DNA of 64,000 bases from Streptomyces sp. WM6386 (GTDB taxonomy: Bacteria; Actinomycetota; Actinomycetes; Streptomycetales; Streptomycetaceae): assembly GCF_000972385.1 (NCBI RefSeq), contig NZ_JXTE01000009.1, forward strand, positions 102,042 to 166,041. Direction: 5' to 3'. Positions 16,092-24,984 of the stretch are shown in pieces (within the stretch, counting starts at the first letter, position 1; each line of letters starts with the position of its first letter). The notes under the pieces were generated by a model, which saw only the letters and a program-made list of their open reading frames with translations, did no database searches and was not told the DNA's origin. The translations under genes and the position numbers were made by a program.

Positions 16092-16889
16092 ATGGCACGC
16101 GTACGGTACGGCGCACGGACCGAGGCGGAGATCGCCGCCGCGCGCACCGCGAGCTCCAGGCTCCCGGACATCTGGTCCACGGGTGTGGTGGCGATCTGGG
16201 AGACCGACCCGGACGCGGTCGCGGCGGTCCTGCCACCACCCCTGAAACCCACGGGCCGGCCACTGGCCCGGGTCAACATCAGCAAGGTCGACCTGCCCGG
16301 ATATCCGCTCGGCGCGGGCTCGTTCGCGGTCGCCGCGGCCCATGACGGCGTCGAGGGCTGGTATCCCCTCGTCATGCCGATGACCCACGAACGGGCCCTC
16401 GTCGGCGGCCGCGAGGTCTTCGGTGAACCCAAGAAGCTCGGCGAGGTGGTCGTCGAGCGCGACGGTCTGATCGTCCGTGCGTTCCTCGCCCGCCATGGCA
16501 TCGCCTTCGTCGAGGTGCGCGGTGCGGTCGCCGGCGAGCTGCCGCTGCCGGAGCCGGTGCAGAAGACCGACTTCTACTTCAAGTTCCTGCCCGCCGTGGA
16601 CGGTTCGGGCTTCGACTCCGACCCGGTGCTCGTGCACTGTCTGCGCAACGAGAAGGTCCGCAGGCTGGAGCGGATCACCGGCGACGTCGTCCTGCGCGAG
16701 TCGATGTACGACCCGGTCGCCGACCTCCCGGTCCGCCGCCTCGTCGAGATCACCCTCGGCGAGAAGACCAGCGACCAGCGGGGAAAGGTCGTCGAAAGGG
16801 TCGACGCGCAGGCCCTGCTGCCGTACATCCATCAGCGTTACGACGACCCGGCCCAGGTCCTCGACGCGCCTCCCGAGGGGAGTGCCTGA
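16092..16889 (+). CDS. Acetoacetate decarboxylase family protein
   Basis: A 265-residue protein of the acetoacetate decarboxylase (ADC) fold. The active-site lysine region GEPKKLGEV (about residues 101-109) matches the Schiff-base lysine environment of ADC. Many relatives outside true ADC act on other beta-keto acids or as hydratase/aldolase enzymes. It leads a cluster with an SDR and two amidohydrolases, so it likely takes part in the breakdown of one compound. A TetR gene is divergent. Substrate unknown. Confidence 0.88.
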   Translation: MARVRYGARTEAEIAAARTASSRLPDIWSTGVVAIWETDPDAVAAVLPPPLKPTGRPLARVNISKVDLPGYPLGAGSFAVAAAHDGVEGWYPLVMPMTHERALVGGREVFGEPKKLGEVVVERDGLIVRAFLARHGIAFVEVRGAVAGELPLPEPVQKTDFYFKFLPAVDGSGFDSDPVLVHCLRNEKVRRLERITGDVVLRESMYDPVADLPVRRLVEITLGEKTSDQRGKVVERVDAQALLPYIHQRYDDPAQVLDAPPEGSA

Positions 16890-16901
16890 TGCTGTGTCTT
16901 C

Positions 16902-16925
16902 CCGGGGGACGACCCCCGGACCCCC
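16902..16925 (+). repeat. REP-like GC hairpin before the SDR
   Basis: CCGGGGG (16902-16908) pairs with CCCCCGG (16913-16919) across ACGA and is followed by ACCCCCGG. This stem-plus-tail form matches a widespread Streptomyces palindromic repeat. A related element (T/GTGGGGGG-AAA-CCCCCC) lies inside the histidine kinase at 54971. It sits between the decarboxylase-like gene and the SDR and may trim mRNA ends. Confidence 0.5.
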
Positions 16926-16971
16926 GGCCGAAAGCGGCGTTGGTTCGAGCGGTGTCGGGAGAGGAGCGGCC

Positions 16972-17856
16972 GTGAATCTGAGGGAAGGGCAGGTCGCCGT
17001 GGTCACCGGCGCGGCGAGCGGCATCGGCCTCGCGATGGTCCGGCGGTTCGCCGCCGAGGGGCTCAAGGTCGTTCTCGCGGACGTCGAGGAGGGCGCCCTG
17101 GAGAAGGCCGTGGCGGGGCTTCGCGCGGACGGTGCGGACGTGCACGCGCGTGTGGTGGACGTCGGTGAGCGTGAACAGGTCCTGGAGCTGGCGGACTTCG
17201 CCTATGAGACGTACGGGGCCGTCCATGTGCTGTGCAACAACGCCGGGGTCGGTTCGGGCGCCGAGGGGAGGATGTGGGAGCACGAGCCGAACGACTGGAA
17301 GTGGGCGTTCGCCGTCAACGTGTGGGGTGTCTTCCACGGTGTCCAGGCGTTCGTGCCCCACATGATCAAGTCGGGTCAACCCGGTCATGTGGTCAATACG
17401 TCCTCCGGTGACGGCGGTATCGCCCCGCTGCCCACCGCCTCCGTGTACGCCGTCACCAAGGCGGCCGTCGTGACGATGACCGAGTCCCTGTACGCCCACC
17501 TGAAGGCGGAGCACGCACGCGTGGGCGCCTCCGTCCTCTTCCCCGGCCCGCACATGCTCCGCACCGGCCTGTGGGAGTCGCACCGCAACCGGCCCGAGCG
17601 CTACGCCAAGGAACGGCCCCGCAGGACGCCGTACCGCAGCCTCGACCAGTGGGAGTCCGCGATGCAGGAGGCGGGCCGCGAGGTGCGGTTCACACCGGTC
17701 GAGGAGGTCGCCGAGGCGGTGGTCGACGGCATCCGCGCGGACCGCTTCTGGATGCTGCCGGCGAGCGAGCACAGTGACGCCCAGATCAGGGCCCGGGCGC
17801 AGTCGATGCTCGACCGCGCGGACCCGTCGTACCTAGAGAACTTCATCCTGGACTGA
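16972..17856 (+). CDS. SDR family NAD(P)-dependent oxidoreductase
   Basis: A 294-residue classical SDR with TGAASGIG (about residues 11-18), NNAG (about 87-90), TSSGDGG and the catalytic YAVTK (about 157-161). The C-terminal part is longer than in the short SDR core. The GTG at 16972 follows GGGAGAGGAG by 6 bases. Second gene of the TetR-controlled cluster. Probably oxidises a hydroxyl or reduces a carbonyl intermediate; substrate not known. Confidence 0.92.
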   Translation: MNLREGQVAVVTGAASGIGLAMVRRFAAEGLKVVLADVEEGALEKAVAGLRADGADVHARVVDVGEREQVLELADFAYETYGAVHVLCNNAGVGSGAEGRMWEHEPNDWKWAFAVNVWGVFHGVQAFVPHMIKSGQPGHVVNTSSGDGGIAPLPTASVYAVTKAAVVTMTESLYAHLKAEHARVGASVLFPGPHMLRTGLWESHRNRPERYAKERPRRTPYRSLDQWESAMQEAGREVRFTPVEEVAEAVVDGIRADRFWMLPASEHSDAQIRARAQSMLDRADPSYLENFILD

Positions 17857-17865
17857 GGGGCTTCG

Positions 17866-19152
17866 ATGACCGACCAGGACGACCCGTACCTGATCATCTC
17901 CTCCGACTGCCACGCCGGACTGCCCACCGAGGAGTACCGGCCCTATCTGGACTCCCGTTTCCACCGGGAGTTCGACGACTTCCTCGCCGGGCGTGACCGG
18001 CGCCGCGAGGAGATGACCCGGCTCGGCATCCGCAACGAGGCGTTCGCGGACAAGTGGTTCCGGGACAACGAGGAGGGCCTGCGCGGGGGTTGGGAGACCG
18101 CGCGACGGCTGAAGGAGCTCGACGGCGACGGGGTGGCCGCCGAGGTCGTCTTCCCGGACGCCGACGCGGTCGACAGCCAGACCGCCGCGCCCTTCGGGGT
18201 GGGGCTCGGGCTCTCCGGCGATCACGACCCGGAGCTCGGCATGGCGGGCGCGCGGGCGCACAACCGCTGGCTGGCCGACTTCGTCTCCGAGCACCCCGAA
18301 CGGCACTGCGGGGTGGCCCTGTTGCCGGTCACGGCCCCGACCGAGCGGGTCGTCGCCGAGGTGTACCGGGCCAAGGAGTCCGGACTCGGCGCGCTGATGA
18401 TCCCGTCCATGTGGGTCGACAAGGAGCCCTACCACGACCACCGTTACGACCCGGTGTGGGCGGCGGCCGCCGAATGCGGGATGCCGGTGATGACCCACTC
18501 CGGCGCCGCCCCGCGTCACGAGTACGGCGACCACCTCGGGATCTTCGTCTCCGAGGTCACCTGGTGGCCCGCGCGGCCGCTGTGGTTCCTGCTCTGGTCG
18601 GGTGTCTTCGAACGCCACCCGGGGCTGAGGTTCGGTGTCGCCGAGTCGGGTTGCTGGTGGCTGCCGAACCTGCTGTGGTTCATGGACCGCCTCTACCTCG
18701 GCGCACACGGCGGCAAGAAGCTCTCGCCCTTCCAGGAGGTGAGGCGTCCGCCCCACGAGTACCTCGACCGGCAGGTCTTCATCTGCGCGACCAACACCAA
18801 ACGCCGCGAACTCGCCCAGCGCTACGAGATCGGCGTCGACAACATCCTCTGGGGCAGCGACTTCCCGCACCCCGAGGGCACCTGGCCCGACACGCGCGCG
18901 TGGCTCAAACGCACCTTCCACGACATCCCGGTCGCGGAGAGCCGCCGCATGCTGGGGCTGGCTGCGGCGGAGGTCTTCGGCTTCGACGTGGCGAAGCTGA
19001 CCCCGCTCGCCCGCCGTATCGGCCCCACCCCCGCCGAGCTCGGCCAGTCCGCCGACCAGACGGCCGTGGAGGCGTCCTGGGCGCGCTCGCGCGAGGTCGG
19101 CCGGCACTGGCTGACGGACCATGACTTCCCGGCCCTGGGGGTGACGCCATGA
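17866..19152 (+). CDS. Amidohydrolase (ACMSD-like TIM barrel), first of two paralogues
   Basis: A 428-residue amidohydrolase-2 family protein, the fold of ACMSD-like decarboxylases and related hydrolases. The N-terminal metal motif is SSDCHAG, i.e. D-x-H rather than the common H-x-H. Further ligand segments are MTHSGAA and the C-terminal LWGSDFPHPEGTW. It overlaps the next gene by four bases (ATGA, 19149-19152). The two share ISSDCHAG/ISADCHAG starts and the GSDFPH/GSDYPH end, so they arose by duplication. Substrate unknown; context implies catabolism of a beta-keto acid or related ring-cleavage product. Confidence 0.88.
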   Translation: MTDQDDPYLIISSDCHAGLPTEEYRPYLDSRFHREFDDFLAGRDRRREEMTRLGIRNEAFADKWFRDNEEGLRGGWETARRLKELDGDGVAAEVVFPDADAVDSQTAAPFGVGLGLSGDHDPELGMAGARAHNRWLADFVSEHPERHCGVALLPVTAPTERVVAEVYRAKESGLGALMIPSMWVDKEPYHDHRYDPVWAAAAECGMPVMTHSGAAPRHEYGDHLGIFVSEVTWWPARPLWFLLWSGVFERHPGLRFGVAESGCWWLPNLLWFMDRLYLGAHGGKKLSPFQEVRRPPHEYLDRQVFICATNTKRRELAQRYEIGVDNILWGSDFPHPEGTWPDTRAWLKRTFHDIPVAESRRMLGLAAAEVFGFDVAKLTPLARRIGPTPAELGQSADQTAVEASWARSREVGRHWLTDHDFPALGVTP

Positions 19153-20387
19153 GCTCCGTGGGTGAGGAGCGCTACACGGTGATCTCGGCCGACTGCCACG
19201 CGGGCGCCGACCTGCTGGACTACAGGCCCTATCTGGAGCGGCGCCACCACGACGAGTTCGACGCGTGGGCGGCGACGTACATCAATCCCTACGAGGACCT
19301 GCTCGCCGACACCGCCGACAAGAACTGGAACTCCGAGCGGCGGCTCGCGGAGCTGGAGGAGGACGGGATCGTCGCGGAGGTGGTGTTCCCCAACACCATC
19401 CCGCCGTTCTTCCCGTCCGGCTCGCTCATGGCGCCCGCACCGGACGCCGGGGAGTTCGAGCGGCGGTGGGCCGGTCTGCGCGCCCACAACCGCTGGCTGG
19501 CGGACTTCTGCGCGGCGGCACCGGGGCGGCGGGCGGGTGTCTTCCAGATCCTGCTCAACGACGTCGAGGAGGCGGTGAAGGAGATCCGTCGGTCCGTCGA
19601 AGCGGGCCTCAAGGGCGGCCTGCTGCTGCCGGGCACACCGCCGGGCAGCGGTCTCCCGGAGCTCTACTCGTCGACGTACGACCCCATCTGGGCCGTCTGC
19701 GCGGAACTCGGCGTACCCGTCAACCACCACGCGGGCTCGGCCTCCCCGCCGCTCGGCGACGAACCGGCGGCGCGCGCTGTCTTCATGGTCGAGACGACCT
19801 GGTTCTCGCACCGGGCGCTGTGGCACCTGGTGTTCGGCGGTGCCTTCCGCCGTCACCCGGAGCTGAGGCTCGTGCTCACCGAACAGGGGTCGGGGTGGAT
19901 CCCGGGTGTGCTGGAGATGCTGGACTACTACCACGGGCGCCTGGTCGCCGCCGCGACGAGGGCGTCCACGGCGGAGTCCAAGTTCGGCGCGGGCCTGGCC
20001 GCCCGCATGGGCAGCGCGCCCTCCGAGGTCTGGCGCGACAACTGCTTCGTCGGCGCCAGCTTCATGCGTCCGCACGAGGTCCCGCTGCGTGACCGGATCG
20101 GCATCGACAAGATCATGTGGGGGAGCGACTATCCGCACGACGAGGGGACGTATCCGTACTCGCGGGAAGGCCTGAGGTTCGCGTACGCGGGCGTGCCTCG
20201 CACGGAGGTCGCCGCGATGGTCGGCGGCAACGCCGCGCGCGTGTACGGCTTCGACCTCGACCTCCTCGACCCCATAGCGGCCAAGGTGGGCCCGACGGTC
20301 GAGGAGATCGCCGAGCCGCTCACCGAGCCACCGGCGGACGCGACGAGCCCGGTGTTCGCGAAGGGGGCGTCGGTACGGGTCTGGTGA
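19149..20387 (+). CDS. Amidohydrolase (ACMSD-like TIM barrel), second paralogue
   Basis: A 412-residue paralogue of the preceding amidohydrolase. The metal motifs are SADCHAG near the N-terminus, VNHHAGS in the middle and GSDYPHDEGTY near the C-terminus. The start overlaps the upstream stop as ATGA, so the pair should be made in equal amounts and may form a hetero-oligomer (inference). It is the last gene of the cluster. The usual first H-x-H is replaced by D-x-H in both copies. Confidence 0.88.
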   Translation: MSSVGEERYTVISADCHAGADLLDYRPYLERRHHDEFDAWAATYINPYEDLLADTADKNWNSERRLAELEEDGIVAEVVFPNTIPPFFPSGSLMAPAPDAGEFERRWAGLRAHNRWLADFCAAAPGRRAGVFQILLNDVEEAVKEIRRSVEAGLKGGLLLPGTPPGSGLPELYSSTYDPIWAVCAELGVPVNHHAGSASPPLGDEPAARAVFMVETTWFSHRALWHLVFGGAFRRHPELRLVLTEQGSGWIPGVLEMLDYYHGRLVAAATRASTAESKFGAGLAARMGSAPSEVWRDNCFVGASFMRPHEVPLRDRIGIDKIMWGSDYPHDEGTYPYSREGLRFAYAGVPRTEVAAMVGGNAARVYGFDLDLLDPIAAKVGPTVEEIAEPLTEPPADATSPVFAKGASVRVW

Positions 20388-20433
20388 GCGTCGGTGCGGA
20401 CCGGAGGGCATCCTGGGTGCGATCCTCCCGTCT

Positions 20434-21144
20434 GTGACCGAACCCACGCATGACGAGGCCCACGGCGGCGCGCTCGCCGAGCGGCTGAACTGGCTGCGGG
20501 CGGCCGTCCTGGGAGCCAACGACGGCATCGTGTCCACCGCGGGCCTCGTCGTCGGTGTCGCCGGCGCCACGGACGACCGCTCGGCCCTCCTGACGGCGGG
20601 CCTCGCGGGACTCCTCGCGGGGTCGATGTCGATGGCGGCCGGGGAGTACGTCTCCGTCTCCACCCAACGGGACTCGGAGAAGGCCGCCCTCGCCGTCGAG
20701 AAACGGGAACTGCGCGAGCAGCCCGAGGCCGAGCTGGACGAGCTCACCGGACTCCTCCAGGACCGGGGCCTGTCCCGGGACGTGGCCCGTGAGGCGGCCG
20801 CCCAGCTCACGGAACGGGATGCCCTGAGAGCCCACGCGCGCGTGGAGCTCGGCATCGACCCCGACCGGCTCACCAACCCCTGGCACGCCGCATGGGCGAG
20901 CTTCCTGTCCTTCACCGTCGGCGCCCTGCTCCCGCTGCTGGCCATCGTCCTGCCGCCCACCGACTGGCGTCTGACCGTCACGGTCGTCTCCTCCCTCGCC
21001 GCCCTCGTCCTCACCGGCTGGAGCAGCGCCCGCCTGGGCGCCGCCGACCCGGTCCGCGCGGCGCTGCGGAACGTGGCGGGCGGGGCGTTGGCGATGGGGG
21101 TGACGTACGCGGCGGGGACGTTGCTGGGGGCGGCCGGAGTCTGA
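20434..21144 (+). CDS. VIT1/CCC1 family metal transporter
   Basis: A 236-residue protein of the VIT1/CCC1 (vacuolar iron/manganese transporter) family. The conserved N-terminal LGANDGIVSTAGLVVGVAG is the first helix region, with MAAGEYVSVSTQRDSE as the second family motif. It is followed by a cytoplasmic helical part and C-terminal membrane helices. Members export Fe2+ or Mn2+. The start is the GTG at 20434. It follows the amidohydrolase cluster by 46 bases, but no functional link is apparent. Confidence 0.92.
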   Translation: MTEPTHDEAHGGALAERLNWLRAAVLGANDGIVSTAGLVVGVAGATDDRSALLTAGLAGLLAGSMSMAAGEYVSVSTQRDSEKAALAVEKRELREQPEAELDELTGLLQDRGLSRDVAREAAAQLTERDALRAHARVELGIDPDRLTNPWHAAWASFLSFTVGALLPLLAIVLPPTDWRLTVTVVSSLAALVLTGWSSARLGAADPVRAALRNVAGGALAMGVTYAAGTLLGAAGV

Positions 21145-21257
21145 AACCGCCGGTGGTGGCTTTGGCGGAGATCGCCAACAAGTAAGCGCGTACTCGCTGT
21201 AATACTTGTCAGTAACAGCGTCTAGCCGCGGCCGACCAGCGGTTCTACGGTCCCCTT

Positions 21258-22124
21258 ATGCCGAACCTGCCCGATGTCGTGCTGTGGTCGATACCCGCCT
21301 TCGTGCTGCTCACCGTGGTCGAGGTGATCAGCGTCCGGATCCACCCGGATGAGGATGCCGCCGGATACGAGACGAAGGACGCCGCGACCAGCGTCGGCAT
21401 GGGGCTGGGAAGCCTCGCCTTCGACTTCCTCTGGAAGATCCCGATCGTCGCGATCTACACGGCGATCCACGAACTCACGCCCCTCCGCGTCCCCGTGCTG
21501 TGGTGGACCGTCCCGCTGATGCTGCTGGCGCAGGACTTCTTCTACTACTGGTCGCACCGCGGCCACCACGTCATCCGCATCCTGTGGGCCTGTCACGTGG
21601 TCCATCACTCCAGCGAGAAGTTCAACCTCACCACCGCACTGCGCCAGCCGTGGACCACGCTCACGGTGTGGCCGTTCTACGTGCCCCTGATCGCCGCAGG
21701 TGTGCACCCCGCGGCCCTGGCCTTCTGCTCCTCGGCGAACCTCGTCTACCAGTTCTGGATCCACACGGAGCGCATCGACAAGATGCCCCGGTGGTTCGAG
21801 TTCGTGTTCAACACGCCCTCCCACCACCGGGTCCACCATGCCTCCCAGGGCGGCTATCTGGACCGCAACTTCGGCGGCATCCTCATCGTCTGGGACCGGC
21901 TCTTCGACTCGTTCGTCGCCGAGACCGAACGGCCTGTCTACGGGTTGACCAAGAACATCAACACGTTCAACCCGATCAAGGTCGCCACTCATGAGTACGT
22001 CTCGATCGTCAAGGACATCAAGGCGGCGCACAGTTGGCGCGAGCGCGCGGGACGGGTGTTCCGGGGGCCGGGGTGGAAGCCGGCGCAGGTGGCGGAACCG
22101 GCCGAGGAGACCGTGGCCGCGTGA
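21258..22124 (+). CDS. Sterol desaturase/fatty acid hydroxylase family protein
   Basis: A 288-residue integral membrane di-iron enzyme. The three histidine boxes are visible: SHRGHH, HVVHHSS and HRVHHASQGGYLDRNFGG. The family hydroxylates or desaturates lipids, sterols or alkyl-glycerol. Its stop overlaps the next gene (GTGA at 22121-22124), which encodes a lysoplasmalogenase; that pairing points to ether-lipid or plasmalogen-type chemistry. Substrate unknown. Confidence 0.9.
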   Translation: MPNLPDVVLWSIPAFVLLTVVEVISVRIHPDEDAAGYETKDAATSVGMGLGSLAFDFLWKIPIVAIYTAIHELTPLRVPVLWWTVPLMLLAQDFFYYWSHRGHHVIRILWACHVVHHSSEKFNLTTALRQPWTTLTVWPFYVPLIAAGVHPAALAFCSSANLVYQFWIHTERIDKMPRWFEFVFNTPSHHRVHHASQGGYLDRNFGGILIVWDRLFDSFVAETERPVYGLTKNINTFNPIKVATHEYVSIVKDIKAAHSWRERAGRVFRGPGWKPAQVAEPAEETVAA

Positions 22125-22780
22125 GACGCCTGCTCGCAGCAGCCTTCGCCCTCGCGGCCGTAGTCGACCTCGTCTCCCTGGCCGCCGGCCGGGACGTCGG
22201 GCACACCGTCGCCAAGCCCCTCCTGATGCCGCTGCTCGCCGCATACGCGGCGTCCCGAGGCGCACCCCGGCTCCTGACCGCCGCCCTGCTGTGCGGCTGG
22301 GGCGGCGACACCCTGCTCCTCTTCGACGCCGAGCCCGCCTTCCTCGCAGGGATGGGCTGCTTCGCCGCCGGGCACCTCTGCTACCTCGCGCTCTTCCGGT
22401 CGTACGACACGGCACGCGCGCGCAGTGCCTTCCTCGCCCCCGCCTACGCCGTCGTCCTCGTCACCAGCGTCGCCCTGCTCTGGCCCGACCTCCCCGCCGA
22501 CCTGCGCGTCCCCGTCGCGGGGTACAGCCTGCTGCTCACCGCCATGGCGTACGCGGCCGCCACCCGGCTCGGACTCCTCGCCGGGCTCGGCGGCGCGCTC
22601 TTCGTGCTCTCCGACAGCCTCATCGCGACCGGCGTCGCGGAGTGGCCCCAGCCGCTCAGGCCGGATCTGTGGATCATGCTCACCTATATCGCCGCGCAGT
22701 CACTGCTGGTCACCGGCGCACTCGGCGAGCGACGGCCGCGGGAGTCGGCGTACGGTGAAGTGCGCTCGACCACCCCCTGA
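22121..22780 (+). CDS. Lysoplasmalogenase (YhhN family)
   Basis: A 219-residue YhhN/TMEM86-family membrane protein with about eight hydrophobic segments. Family features are the TVAKPLLMPLLAA segment and the LCGWGGDTLLL motif; FVLSDSLIA matches the second acidic signature. The family hydrolyses the vinyl-ether bond of lysoplasmalogen. Its GTG start overlaps the sterol desaturase-like stop, so the two genes are one transcription unit. Confidence 0.9.
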   Translation: MRRLLAAAFALAAVVDLVSLAAGRDVGHTVAKPLLMPLLAAYAASRGAPRLLTAALLCGWGGDTLLLFDAEPAFLAGMGCFAAGHLCYLALFRSYDTARARSAFLAPAYAVVLVTSVALLWPDLPADLRVPVAGYSLLLTAMAYAAATRLGLLAGLGGALFVLSDSLIATGVAEWPQPLRPDLWIMLTYIAAQSLLVTGALGERRPRESAYGEVRSTTP

Positions 22781-22816
22781 GCGCACGTACCACCACAGAC
22801 GAGAAGGATCCTCGCC

Positions 22817-23860
22817 ATGCGCGCCACCACCATCCACGCCCCCTTCGACATGCGCGTGGAGGACGTGCCCGACCCCGTGGTGCAGCTGCCCACCGACGCC
22901 GTGGTCCGCGTCCTGCGCTCCTGCATCTGCGGCAGCGACCTGTGGGCGTACCGCGGCACGGCCGGCCGGCAGCCGGGACAGCGGATCGGGCACGAGTTCC
23001 TCGGCGTCGTCGAGGAGACCGGCTCCGAGGTCGGCACCGTCCGCCGCGGCGATCTGGTGGTCGCGCCCTTCATGTGGTCCGACGGCGTCTGCGACTACTG
23101 CCGCGAGGGCCTGAACACCTCCTGCGAGCACGGCGGCTTCTGGGGGTCCGTCGGCTACGACGGCGGCCAGGGCGAGGCCGTGCGCGTGCCCTTCGCCGAC
23201 GGCACCCTCGTCCAGCTGCCCAAGGACGCGGCCTCCGACGACCGGCTGCTGACCGCCCTGCTGAGCCTGTCCGACGTCATGGGCACCGGCCACCACGCCG
23301 CCCTCGGCGCCGGAGCCCGCGCGGGTGCCACGGTCGCCGTCGTCGGCGACGGGGCCGTCGGCCTGTGCGCGGTGCTCGCCGCCAAGAGGCTGGGCGCCGA
23401 ACGGATCATCGCGCTCGGCCGCCACCGGGCCCGTACCGACATCGCCCGCCGTTTCGGCGCCACCGACGTGGTCGCCGAGCGGGGGGACGCGGCGGTCGAG
23501 GCCGTCCGTGAACTCACCCGCGGCCAGGGCGCGCACGCCGTCGTCGAGGCCGTCGGTACCGAGCAGTCCATGCGCACCGCGGTCGACATCACCCGCGACG
23601 GCGGCACCGTCGGCTGGGTGGGCGTGCCGCACGGCAGCGGCACCGGGATCGACCTCGGCGTCATGTTCGACCGGAACATCGCGCTGCGCGGCGGTGTCGC
23701 CCCGGTCCGCGCGTACATCCCGGAGCTGCTGTCCGACGTCCTGGACGGCACCATCGACCCGTCGCCCGTCTTCGACCTCACCCTCGGCCTGGAGGACGTC
23801 CCGGCCGGCTACAAGGCGATGGACGAGCGGACGGCCCTCAAGGTGCTCATCGCCAACTGA
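22817..23860 (+). CDS. Zinc-dependent alcohol dehydrogenase family protein
   Basis: A 347-residue MDR protein. Catalytic-zinc residues appear in SCICGSDLWAYRG and GHEFLG; a structural-zinc-like segment CDYCREGLNTSC follows (about residues 94-105). The Rossmann motif VVGDGAVGLCA lies near residue 170. Likely oxidises an alcohol or polyol using NAD(P). It follows the lysoplasmalogenase gene by about 36 bases with GAGAAGGA before the ATG. Substrate not assignable. Confidence 0.92.
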   Translation: MRATTIHAPFDMRVEDVPDPVVQLPTDAVVRVLRSCICGSDLWAYRGTAGRQPGQRIGHEFLGVVEETGSEVGTVRRGDLVVAPFMWSDGVCDYCREGLNTSCEHGGFWGSVGYDGGQGEAVRVPFADGTLVQLPKDAASDDRLLTALLSLSDVMGTGHHAALGAGARAGATVAVVGDGAVGLCAVLAAKRLGAERIIALGRHRARTDIARRFGATDVVAERGDAAVEAVRELTRGQGAHAVVEAVGTEQSMRTAVDITRDGGTVGWVGVPHGSGTGIDLGVMFDRNIALRGGVAPVRAYIPELLSDVLDGTIDPSPVFDLTLGLEDVPAGYKAMDERTALKVLIAN

Positions 23861-23876
23861 CCCTCCCCAGGGCGGC

Positions 23877-24884
23877 TCACCAGCGGATCGGCACCGGCAT
23901 CGCCGTCAGCAGCCCCGACACCACGACCACCACGCCCAGCGCGACGACCTCCGCCCGCGCGGGCGAGCAGGCGGTCAGCGGGTCGGGCGCCCGGCGCAGC
24001 CGGAACCGCGCCCACAGGGCGAGCGCGGCGACCACGATCACCAGCAGCACCTTGGCGAGCAGCACCCGCCCGTACGCGGTCGCCGTCAGCTGGTGCAGGA
24101 TCGTGGCCGGCGGCATCCGGCGCAGCGTGCTGCACACCCCGGTCGCGGTGATCGCGGCGAGCAGGACGACGGCCACGCGCGCGTAGAGGCCCAGCAGAGC
24201 CGCGCCCGCTTCCGTCGGCCCCCACCGGCGCAGCGTCCGCAGCGTGTACAGCAGTCCGCCCACCCACAGCGCCGCACAGGTCAGATGGACCAGCGTCAGC
24301 CCCGACCCGACCAACGGGCTCTGCTCGGTCGTGGGATGCGCGCGCAGAGCTTCTGCCACGACGACCGCGGCCAGCGGCCAGACCTGGGTGGCGGGGCGGG
24401 CCGAACGCGAGCACAGGCCCGCCACGAGGAACGCGTTGACCTCGAGGAGCGCGAGCTTGCCGTCCCGGGACTCGTACAGGCCGCCGACGTCGATCTCGGC
24501 GAGGCTGTGCGGCACGAGGTTGCCGGTCGCCACCACCGAGGCGAGCCCCAGCGCGGCGACGAAACCGGCGGCGGTCGCGTACGGGGCCCAGCTGCCCGGC
24601 GCGGCCGGGGGAGCGCCGGGCACGGCACGGGCCAGCCGGCTCACGAAGAGCTCGCCCACCGGGACGCACAGCGCCGCGAACAGCACCGCCCGCAGCAGCG
24701 CGATGCCGCCGACGCCGGGCGCCGCGGCCTCTCCGGTGCCGTGCAGCGCGGCGGACGGGCCGAGCAGCGGGATCAGCGCGCCGAGCGTCACCAGCACGAG
24801 AACAGCGACGGCCTTGCCGGTACCGGAGCGCGGCGAGGGCCCGGTCGCGTCGGAGGCCCCGGCCGTGGGTCTTGTCAAGGTCAC
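23877..24884 (-). CDS. CopD family copper resistance protein
   Basis: A 335-residue polytopic membrane protein with about eight helices. The C-terminal half matches CopD (WVGGLLYTLRTLRRWG, TGVCSTLRRMPPAT, YGRVLLAKVLLV). CopD proteins move copper across the cytoplasmic membrane or aid its loading. No CopC domain is attached or adjacent. The start is uncertain: the GTG at 24884 is proposed because the ORF before it lacks homology; weak ribosome site. Convergent with the alcohol dehydrogenase. Confidence 0.82.
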   Translation of the reverse strand: MTLTRPTAGASDATGPSPRSGTGKAVAVLVLVTLGALIPLLGPSAALHGTGEAAAPGVGGIALLRAVLFAALCVPVGELFVSRLARAVPGAPPAAPGSWAPYATAAGFVAALGLASVVATGNLVPHSLAEIDVGGLYESRDGKLALLEVNAFLVAGLCSRSARPATQVWPLAAVVVAEALRAHPTTEQSPLVGSGLTLVHLTCAALWVGGLLYTLRTLRRWGPTEAGAALLGLYARVAVVLLAAITATGVCSTLRRMPPATILHQLTATAYGRVLLAKVLLVIVVAALALWARFRLRRAPDPLTACSPARAEVVALGVVVVVSGLLTAMPVPIRW

Positions 24885-24984
24885 CTCATGATCTTCACCA
24901 GCTGTCGCAGAACCGGGCAAGTCCAGGAAAACAACTGGCGGTACGGCATTCCGCCCAGGAGTACGTTTTCCGGCCGACCGCCGC

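Noticed and set aside
15992..16501. N-terminal extension of the TetR frame on the minus strand
   Set aside because: It would run through the operator and antisense to the decarboxylase-like gene; the ATG at 15991 starts a complete HTH.
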